A stretch of 64,000 bases of DNA from Multifurca ochricompacta (lineage: Eukaryota; Basidiomycota; Agaricomycetes; Russulales; Russulaceae): positions 1 through 64,000 of the forward strand of contig WTXG01000064.1 in the NCBI GenBank assembly GCA_022496185.1, in the 5' to 3' direction. The notes below the pieces were generated by a model. The model ran no database searches and was not told the origin of the DNA. It worked only from the letters and a program-made list of their open reading frames with translations. Position numbers and translations under genes: made by a program. Shown piece by piece: positions 55,653-64,000 of this stretch (position 1 is its first letter; each line of letters starts with the position of its first letter).

Positions 55653-57541
55653 TTAGATTGAGAAGAAAGGCTGGTCGTTGTTCTGCTGCTGCTCTTGTTT
55701 TGCGAACGGGTTGAAATTGCTTTGCGGTGCGGCACCTGTCTTTTGCGCGACAAGTTTACCGTACTCTGTCTGACCAAAGCTGCGAAGTAGAAAGTAAAAG
55801 AAAAAAAGAGTTCATGTCAAAGCCTATTTTCCTCTCGCCAGAAACAGTGAAACATTTGGGCGTACCGAAGGGAACCGACGTTTCCGAACGTATCGACACC
55901 GTCCCCATCGCGCGCAGCGAAAAGGCTCGCTAGGTGAGCGTGCTCCTGGTCGGCGCGTGTCAGACCATGGTTGGTAGCAGACTGCGGAGATGGTGCAGGC
56001 CTGGGTTGTGGCGAGGGCGCGAGGTCTTGGCGTGGAGGGGGTTCATGCGACTCGTACGTCGATGGGAGCGAGAAGTTAGACAAGGGGGGTTGGGCGGGTG
56101 ACTGCAGAGATGGCACCGGTGGTGAGGGTGAAGCAGCAGCGGCAAAGGGGTTGTTCGAACTATCGCATGTAAAAACGTCAGTGTTGTGCTTGGCGGGGAA
56201 AAAACGTTCGGAATGTGGACAAACCCAAAAGCGGTTGGCTGTGGAGCAAGCCTGGCCTGTGCCGCGAGGTATTCTTGCTGCTGCTGCGCCAAAAGTGCTT
56301 GTTGCTGAGCTGCCTGTTGCTGAGCAAGTTGTTGGCGCAACCATTCCTCCTGCTGGGCCTGTAACTGTAACTGCTGCTGCTGCTGCTGTTGTTGTTGTTG
56401 TTGTTGTTGTTGCTGCTGCTGCATCAACCATTCCTGCTGCTGTCTTGCCCACTCGACCTAATAATAGCAGCGGTCAGGTCGGTCAGCTGATCACCCGCAA
56501 AAAAGGCCGCGCGCACCTGCATAGCCTCCTGCTGCGCCTGTTGCTGATATGGGTTGAATGATGTGAACTGCGGCTGCATAGTGGGCTGTGGCTGCAACCC
56601 GTTATTTTGGGCCTGCAGGTCTATTAGATTATTGCTTCTGGAGGGATATTATTTAATTATCGCTGAAGAGCCAAGGAGGATATGCTTACGGCTCATCGAA
56701 CAGAGTACCGGGATCAGTGAGGGTGGCTTTCCGACGCGATTCCTCCTCCTCGCTCAGCTTGATTGCCCTTGCAAGATCGGCGTCTTCTGCACCACGCGCC
56801 TGCTCTACAGCGAGGGTTCGCTTGCTCTCTTCAATGGCACGGCTCAGGTCGTCATCGCGTCCAGCAGCCTTATTGCGGCGGGCGGTGTTCTCGTCTGTCC
56901 GAGGCGCCGAACTTTCTCCTTGGTCCTCTTCTGACTCAGGTTGACCGAGCATCCGGTCACGCATATTCGCTCGTGAGAGGCGCTCCTGGCGGAGGCGGGC
57001 CTCATCTGTAAGGAGATTCGTGATATCTTTGGCCTTCTGACGAACGTTGGCGCCTTGATCTTTGCCATACTCATCGATGTACTGGAATTCTTTGAGGGTT
57101 TTGATGATATAGATGTTATCCCGGAAATAGACGACGACATTTTCTGAGCCAGCGTGAAGGAGATAGTCGAGAACGGTGAGGCTCTGTACATGGAGGAGAG
57201 GGTTTGGATAGGTGTGCTGCGCACAAGATTAGTTCAACACGTACTTTGAAAACGTGGCGCCAATTCTTGCCCTTATCGTTGAGACGCTTGTCTAACATCT
57301 CCATGATTTCCACAAAGTCGTTTCTAGGTAGGAAGATCAGATGAAGAGGGGGCCGCGGTTGACGCGGAAGGTAAACGCACTGATTGTAAGTCATTTGTGC
57401 GATCTCGTTCATCTGGGTACCGGAGGGGCCCCATGGATCATTGGAAGTGGCCTCGCGAACCTTGGCTTGAACATCTGAGTATCCTTTTGTGTAATTCTTG
57501 GCGACACGTAGAGCGCCTTTACCGAACGTTTGAAGAGACAT
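55653..57541 (-). CDS. Epsin (ENTH-domain endocytic adaptor), seven exons, 502 aa
   Basis: Epsins bind PtdIns(4,5)P2, clathrin, EH-domain proteins and ubiquitinated cargo at endocytic sites. Exons: 57541-57381, 57323-57245, 57183-56690, 56637-56517, 56457-56225, 56159-55866, 55779-55653; all introns are GT-AG, about 50-90 nt, and phases sum to 1509 nt. ENTH domain is residues ~15-145 (VREATSNDPWGPSGTQMNEI, DFVEIMEMLDKRL, NWRHVFK, LTVLDYLLHAGSE). Two UIMs: DDLSRAIEES and ADLARAIKLSEEEE (~195-235). A Q-rich region with 17 consecutive Gln and NPF motifs (SNNPFA, FNPFA) follows. No damage seen, so it is a functional gene. Yeast counterparts are Ent1/Ent2. Confidence 0.95.
56371..56421 (-). repeat. 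CAG/CAA microsatellite coding 17 Gln in epsin
   Basis: In coding direction: 3 CAG, 8 CAA, 6 CAG. The in-frame triplet tract may vary in length between strains. Gln-rich sequence continues on both sides. Confidence 0.9.
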
Positions 57542-57646
57542 GACTGTAGACTGTAGAGAGGTTGAATTGTGAATGGTCACTGGGGTCACTGGTCGGGCCG
57601 GGGCAAAGCTATATTCTGTGAATATAAGAATGAGAATATTCCCAAA

Positions 57647-57718
57647 ACACCGATGGTGAAGTGGTTATCATGCTTGCCTTCCAAGCAAGCGGCACGGGTT
57701 CGATTCCCGTTCGGTGTA
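57647..57718 (+). tRNA. tRNA-Gly (anticodon UCC)
   Basis: A 72-nt cloverleaf: acceptor ACACCGA/TCGGTGT, discriminator A, anticodon stem CTTGC/GCAAG with loop CTTCCAA (anticodon TCC), T arm with GGTTCGATTCC. A-box-like TGGTGAAGTGG. TTTTA directly follows as a Pol III terminator. No intron. It lies in the ~300-bp gap between the divergent epsin and CxxC genes. Confidence 0.95.
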
Positions 57719-57847
57719 TTTTATTTATTTATTTATTTGGTTTCTTGGTTTTTTTGGTTCTAATGAATGAATGACATGCCCTCCCCTCTCCCCCCCTCAC
57801 CTCTCGCCTTGCATTTAACTGAAATTCATACTTTCCCTTACCCTTCC

Positions 57848-58379
57848 ATGTCCGTGTGGCTACCTCCCTTCAAGCGTCGTCGTGTTTCCTCGAACCCTCT
57901 TGTCCTACCCTTACCATCGGACGTCTTTCTTACTTCCTCAAAACCCTCAAGAATCTTGACATGCTCGTCATGCCACCGAACTGTCGGCCTCAAGTCCAGC
58001 CCAGCTTTGGTTTGTATGAGGTTTGTCGTATCCCCTCCCGAGATATACACCTACGTTCATCATCCTTGCTGCACGCCGCAGGTGCAGTGCGTCTACATGC
58101 GCTATCTGCGTGCGAACTTGTACAGGCGATCTCGTATCTGGGGGCCGTGAGACGAATCTTCTCCATCCGCCCCCCTCTCCCCTTTTTCGAAGTAACATCA
58201 ATGCCTCACATCCGCGCAGAAGGCGCTCCCGCGATGAAGACATCGAAGCCACCTTGAGACGAAGGGCGCGGACAATCCAGGATCCGGGTGTGGACGGATG
58301 GTCTGTCGGACATGCTGCTTCGAACACCCACAGAGGTCGGGCTACGATTGAACTTTCGATTTACTCATCCGGCTCATGA
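57848..58379 (+). CDS. Small Arg-rich CxxC zinc-binding protein, 156 aa
   Basis: Two exons, 57848-58020 and 58082-58379; the intron starts GTTTGTCG and ends CCGCAG. The spliced frame has CSSCHRT, then after the junction CMRCSASTCAICVRTC, a compact set of CxxC pairs likely to bind one or two zinc ions. The middle is basic (RRRRSR) and the rest low complexity. The intron choice is supported because it joins the cysteine clusters in frame. I do not recognise a named family; similar short cysteine-cluster proteins are common as hypotheticals in Agaricomycetes. Function unknown. Confidence 0.6.
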
Positions 58380-59764
58380 TTCAGGGTTTGTTCGCAATTA
58401 CAGTGAGACCGTTGCTTGCCTAGATTGTTCAGCAGAGCAGCGCACGTTACAAACTCACGGCTCTGATGCTTCGACGCACGAAACCTTGAATTCTTCAGAC
58501 CGCAATCTGATCGCATCCACTTGTTCCCCATCTGTACTTTTAAACCACTCGTCGTGAATACAATGTTTTCCAGTAGTGATCTCCTATCCACCATCCTAGC
58601 TATATTTCCATCCCTCATTCCACTAGATTCGCCCCATACATGATAAATTTCTTATTGCGCTTTTACTTGTGAAGAGATGTTTTCGCCGTAACCAACTCCT
58701 CTCAATGAACACAACGAGTCGATGCACGCTGCCACGCGCATGAAATTTGGACTTTGTGGGATTGACAGGCACGTGAACGCGTGAATGCATCAGGTGACCG
58801 AGTCTATCGGATCCTCTGATTGGCAACGGCAGGTATAAGTATCTCGAGCCTTGTTGGAGGAAGGATTCCAGAATTATCATAGAGCGAGGACGGTGAGAGG
58901 AAGTAGCGCAGCGGGGAGTGGATGCAGACGAGGGCATGATGCCCCCCAGCTGATGGACTGGGGGCTCGATCCTGTAACCAAGGCCGTATCGGAGCTCGTG
59001 CCAGAGCTGTTACAAGTGACAGAGAGATGTCCATCGTTTCATGGAAGAAAAAGATTAATGAATCTTCTAGTATTATTGTCGAGCGGAGGATATGAATGAC
59101 GATTGCATATGTAAACTTGATCGCCACCTTGACCAATGACCCACCCTACCTGGGAGCACCTGCACGACTGTGATTCCGCAAGGAGAAGCGAAATACTAGT
59201 TAACCGAGAAGCCTGCCACGCTATGATGATTGCGCCGGTTGGTCTGATCATAATCAGATGGCCCTTTTTTATTTCGAGTCAGCGAGGGTGCCCTCCGCAT
59301 TCAGATGTGACTCAGACCCAAATCCCCACAGGCGTGGGAATAGGGCCAGGATCGTAAATATAGCCCAATCCTGTGGCCATTGGCAGTGGGGGGAAGGGAA
59401 CTGGGGCCCTATAGTCAACATGAAGATAGCTGAAGTAATAATTATACTTGTATTGGCATTGCAAAGGCACCCAGTCCTCAGTCCTATAACACATTCATGT
59501 CATGTGGTGTTATAATACGGAATGGCAGCACGTGATCGCACGCGTCCAACGGTCGTCTTTAAGGTTCAACTTCAACTTTGTCCGACGCGTGGTTGGTGAT
59601 TATTGTAGTCTTGTAAACTCGTTATCGATAATCTCACTGACCCCCAAAAAAGAACCCTATCATCTCATCATATTGCGGCCGAGTGTCCAGAATCCATTTA
59701 GACCCGACAGTAAGTCATTCCATTCCCAAACTTCACCCTCGCCACATCCTCGTCTCACAACATG
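58380..59764. other. Intergenic, no supported gene
   Basis: Short frames on both strands show no domain, and no tRNA or repeat was found. Confidence 0.45.
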
Positions 59765-62300
59765 CCCAACCCCAGTACCCCACCTAACTCCAACGACCCT
59801 CGTCCAGGGAAATCACTGTCTGAGACAACCCATTGAAGAGAGATCTTCTAGGAAGTGAAACGCATAGCTCTATACCTCAGCCCAAAGCCTCAACACGTTA
59901 TAAAGACATGACCTTCGACGCTTGCGAGAAATTTGTCGGGCCCATGCCTATCGACAAATTCTTATCAGAATTTGTTCCAAAAGCACACGAATCGCGACCA
60001 ACAAGTACAATATCGTTTACCCACTCAACTGTCTCACAGCATGAGAATGAATTTGCAAGTTCTTTTATCATCGGTCAATGCATGGTTCTAACGCTTACAC
60101 CTGACATAGATTCAAGCAATCGAGGCATCCGGACTTTGTCCTAAACTCAAATTCGTCAACACCACTACCACACAGAAGGGGCCATATCGTCTGAAACCCG
60201 ACATCTCAGTTTTTTCTGGCGCTCCGGATCATTTAGACGAGAATAGGGCCGGCATAGGGAAATCAAAGTCACTCGATTGGCGAGCGGTGGACTTGTGGAT
60301 TGAGAACAAGGGAAAACGTAGCGACATATTCCGCACTCACGCAGATATGAAGAAAGCGGGAAAACGCGTAGAGAGCCACATACGATGGACGAATTCTGCC
60401 TACCAGATCTGCGGTCAGTTGATCGCCTATGCGTCAGCGCTCCACCGTTCCCAATTCCGCTGTTTCTCGTTTTCTGTCATTATTGTCGGTGAAACCGCTC
60501 GCCTGCTTAGATGGGATCGCAGCGGTGCCATCTATACCGAGTCATTCAAATGGGCCACACAACCAGACACACTTTTCGAATTCTTTTGGCGATTTAATTT
60601 CCTTTCGGTCTTGACCGCGGCTATGATACCACTGTCACCCCTGTACCAGACGACCACGCCGAAGTGGCACTTACAAAACTCAAGGCGTACCCGGGATTGG
60701 AGAGTATAATAAAGGCAGATCTTCACAGGTTCCTGGTCCGCGACGATAATACCGTCGACGGGGTGCTCAAGTCTTACATCACACCTGGCGCGGTATGGTA
60801 TACGGAAGCACTTTTCGGTCGCTCAACATTCGGGTACATCGCTTATGATGTCGCAACTACAAATCTCGTTTACCTCAAGGATTTTTGGCGCACCGATCTT
60901 CCTGGAATACAAAAAGAAGGCGACGTGTATCGTGAGCTGCACGATGCTCAGGTTCCTAACATCGCCAAATTTGGAAGAGCTGGCGATGTTCCCCTGTCGC
61001 CTGAACATACTGATATTGCCTCATTTACCGCACAGAGGACGAGGACGCAAGACTATGTGAGAAGGCCAGGAGGAGAACACGACTGGTGTCCTGGTCAACC
61101 ATGCGTGGATCCATATGTCCACTACCGACTGGTGTTGAAGACACTCGGGAAGCCTTTGAACACATTCAAATCGACGAGGCAATTGTGTGAGGTGATTCGG
61201 GATGCTATCTTAGGTAAGGATTGGTATTCCTTACTTGTGGTATACATGCTTAAGGATCGTTACAGCTCACTCTTTGGCATATGAGAGGACGCAAATATTG
61301 CATCGGGATGTGAGCGCAGGAAATATTCTGATCAGTGAGGAAGGACGTGGGATCTTGATCGATTGGGACTTGTCTAAAAGGGTTCCCAAGGATGTCGATG
61401 AGAAGGCGAGACAACATTCACGTACGGTAAGTATGGGGTTTAATTGTTGGAAGGAATTGAAAATAATCGTGAGAACATCTAGGGGACGTGGCAATTTATT
61501 TCTATATGGCGTTTGTTGGAACCATCGTTTAGGCCACATGGAATTTCTGATGACTTGGAGTCGTTCTTTTGGGTTCTTGTATACCAGATTGCCAAATTCC
61601 GGAGTCCTGCAAACTTTGACTTGTCGACAGAGTTGCAACTGGTGTTTGATGATCACTCGGATGCGCGCACTGACGGTCTAGTAAGGGGTGGTGCCCAAAA
61701 ATTTCAATTCCTTGGAGGTGGTCATATCCCTCCCCAAACCATCAAATTCTCGCCACAACTCCTTGCAATAGGATTATCGAGGAGTTGCGCTCCCTTTTCC
61801 ATGATCTCTATCTCCATGTTGTCCCGCAGTACGGCACATTCGACGCCATGAAATCGCAAATCAAGATTGATCAAGAGAATGAACCGCGAGTCCAGGATGC
61901 CCGCAAAAAGCTTTGTTCTTCAGATTGTGTCTTGACAATCTTTGACAGGCATCTTGCTACCACATGGGATGTGGACAACGATGGTAGCTTGTGCATGGAC
62001 AAGCTTCGTCTAGACTTATCGGCAAGCAGGAATCGGCGGAAGCGCAAGGCCCCAGATGACAAGGATAACAGGCCAGTCGATGAAAAGCGCAAGGGACGGT
62101 TCCCACCAATCCAAAAAAACAGGAAATGCCTGTGCCAGGGATACAGGGTAACCGTGGTTCCGCGACCAGTTCGAAGGCAGTTAGTAGACATTCGTAGTGC
62201 CTCTTCTCTGAACGACGCCTTGCCGTGCTTCGATGTTTACCTCGTGGCTTTACGATACTCCTTTGACTTCCTCGTGCTGCCTTTTTGTTATGCTAGCTAG
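59765..62300 (+). pseudogene. FunK1 fungal-type protein kinase, frameshifted
   Basis: FunK1 kinases are a group expanded in multicellular basidiomycetes. ATG 59765 opens a short frame; the main reading starts near 59833. N-terminal FunK1 region: FVGPMPIDKFLSEFVPKA (~59930), LKPDISVF, DWRAVDLWIENKG (~60280), TARLLRWDRSGAIYT (~60500). Kinase core: GYIAYDV, then after an intron at 61214-61265 the catalytic loop HRDVSAGNIL (~61300) and IDWDLSKR in place of DFG. A second intron is 61427-61482, followed by GTWQFIS and LESFFWVLVYQ. One-base frameshifts near 60612 and 61773 and an unresolved first intron (~60074-60109) suggest a pseudogene, unless they are sequence errors. Confidence 0.8.
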
Positions 62301-64000
62301 TGTGTCTTGGTGCTATAGACAGATTGTGCTTGATCACTAGCAGAAGCTAGCGTAGCTTAAGTGACTCGGTTTTGACCCATCACAATGGTAGATGAACGGT
62401 CCAAGGGGTGACTCGGATGCCTCGCTACGTGGCGTTTTAATTGACTACTGCCTGCCCAGTTTTAAGCGTATTGCATCAAACTACGAACGAGTCTGTGTTT
62501 AATCTGATAAACTTCCAGGTGCTTGTACAGAATGTTTGGAGCGCGGATTACCCTGCTTCTTAAAAGAACCCCGTATCGCAGAGTTGCCCTTTCTGCACCT
62601 GGCCATCGGTGAAACGGCAGAATGGCACCCTAGTTTCGGAGGCATTCAACTTCTGGAAATCGATTAAATACAAAATTGAATTCATGAAATATTAGTGTAC
62701 GGATCTAATCCGCGGTGAGTGCGAGGCAAAGGGTGTTCCCGAACAGAGAAAGAGGCAGGGGAGATGTGAGAGGAAAGAAGAGGAGCCCCGAGGTAATTTA
62801 AGACTTTGGACTTGAAAATTTGTCGCGCTTGAATTCCTGCGAATAGGCTGCATGCTAGTTCCATTTGACCTTGTGCTTGACGTCGTCAAGAAGTTGCTTA
62901 GCACTCAAAGAGAAAGTAAGACAGAGAGAATGACCATTTGGTTCCCATTGCTTCTGCTGGCTTTACTATAAGCTTTGTATGTAACTTTATATACTCGTAG
63001 AGAGGATGAGATTGGAAGAATGAGGGCAGAGCCGAGCGAGACAAGACGAAAGAGGATGAAACCGACGAGTCGAGTAAGGAATGAGTGGCAAAGCGGCCCG
63101 GAACGCGCACAATAAGGTGCGAGTCGAATCAATGTCAGAAATGTTATTGTCAGGACTCGTAATGAAAGAGAGAGCAAACGGGTCCAGCCAGAAGTGCTGA
63201 CAACCGGAGGTTTCACGTCCAACGTCCGGTCCAAAAACGTGGGGTAGCAAGACATTATAAACAAACCAAATCTATCCCTGGAAGTAGGGGAGGCTGGGGA
63301 GGGGGGAGCAGGCACCTTTTGAGCACTGTATTGAGTGCACGTACCTTCGCTCAGAGTGTTGCTACACAACACGAGAGGCGAAAAAGAAAAGAACACACGC
63401 CTGCGATGCTGCTGCACTCGGTTCATATATGAGGGCTCAAGCGAGCTGGAAGCGTTGGGCACCCGGTGCTTTAGGCAGCTATGAGGAAGCCCCACACAGC
63501 GGGAATTTAACGAGAACAGACACCGGACTCGGAGGAGCTCCCCAAGGGCCAGAGGAAGTGGACCCAATCACTGGCCTGGTGTCTAAGTCCGGCACATCCA
63601 GTCCGCATTTTATTTGGACCCACTTTGGGCAGTGCCAATCCCGGAGAGAGTCGCTACCATAGAAAGTAAGATCGTGATCAAAGGACTTTCGCTCGCTCAA
63701 ATGTGCACCCCCCTCTAATGTTTGACGCAACGTGTCTGATGAACAGGAGGCAGACAATGGGGCAGAATTTCTTTCTATTTGTGCCGTGATCATGTCCAAG
63801 TCTGAGAAGATAGTTACATCGAAAGCTAGTGGTCTGCTCGAAAAATTCAAGATTCTCATAGGTGTAGGTGTTATTTAAAATTAAGAGGCTGCAAAACGCG
63901 CGCGCTCACACTCACGCTACTAGAACACCCTTGAGTGAATTGATATAATTGACACGGTAGGGGTTGGCCTCCGTCTCTGGACCGCGTACGTATGGGATCC
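62301..64000. other. Mostly intergenic; one possible small minus-strand gene
   Basis: No recognisable domain. The frame at 63859-63479 is the only one with an ATG and clean length; other open frames start at non-ATG codons and have low-complexity translations. CGCGCG occurs near 63899. Confidence 0.4.
63479..63859 (-). CDS. Hypothetical protein, 126 aa
   Basis: ATG 63859 to stop at 63479 on the minus strand. No domain, signal peptide or membrane segment is recognised. Composition is ordinary (Ser, Asp, Pro). It could be an exon of a larger gene or chance; nothing around it helps decide. Confidence 0.2.
   Translation of the reverse strand: MRILNFSSRPLAFDVTIFSDLDMITAQIERNSAPLSASCSSDTLRQTLEGGAHLSERKSFDHDLTFYGSDSLRDWHCPKWVQIKCGLDVPDLDTRPVIGSTSSGPWGAPPSPVSVLVKFPLCGASS

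Noticed and set aside
62905..63567. 220-codon minus-strand frame as a gene
   Set aside because: It starts at a non-ATG codon, has a low-complexity Ser/Leu-rich translation and no domain.

Overview
The window is fungal, from a basidiomycete and most likely an Agaricomycete. The evidence is its gene content: a FunK1-type kinase, an NB-ARC/TPR STAND protein with a basidiomycete-style helical N-terminus, a Crinkler-type P-loop NTPase/nuclease and an epsin. Introns of about 50-65 bp and dense Ty3/gypsy and Ty1/copia retrotransposons fit this. I cannot name the species.

Bases 1-44,200 are a retrotransposon graveyard whose insertion order can be read from target-site duplications (TSDs). GYP1 (1 to ~6640, +) enters from the left edge. 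GYP2 (~6641-22910, -) is a decayed Ty3/gypsy chromovirus. Its protease gene is split by GYP3 (11149-19926, +; TSD CACTG), and solo LTRs at 7091-7697 and 21380-21986 also lie in it. GYP3 carries a third-level solo LTR at 16286-17591. COP1 (~22911-29310, -) is a copia element split by a GYP3-family solo LTR. After it come a GYP2-like relic, an inverted satellite, a tRNA-like gene, a foldback element and a GYP3-family 3' relic. GYP5 (32554-40910, -; TSD ACTAG) is full length. Next to it are a copia solo LTR with a hAT-like element inside it, and a second hAT-like element carrying another satellite plus tRNA-like unit.

Bases 44,600-64,000 hold host genes. A TPR-type STAND/NLR pseudogene lies at 44640-47943 (-). 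A broken Crinkler-type gene (48399-52590, +) is interrupted by a Mutator-like miniature element. A GUP1-like MBOAT fragment (53960-54560, -) is followed by an intact seven-exon epsin (55653-57541, -), a tRNA-Gly(UCC) gene (57647-57718, +), a small CxxC zinc-binding protein gene (57848-58379, +) and a FunK1 kinase pseudogene (59765-62300, +).

Three things stand out. (1) GYP3 has an intact extra ORF downstream of pol with four zinc-knuckle-like modules, and a decayed homologue sits at the same place in GYP2. This looks like a conserved third gene of a chromovirus lineage. (2) All nine differences between the two GYP3 LTRs are CpG transitions, and most in-frame stops in the decayed elements are TGA, as expected from CGA. 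This is a CpG methylation/deamination signature. (3) The gypsy elements carry a Tf1-like self-priming arrangement: a 10-11 nt primer-binding site 2 nt after the LTR is complementary to LTR sequence 34-35 nt below the TATA box.
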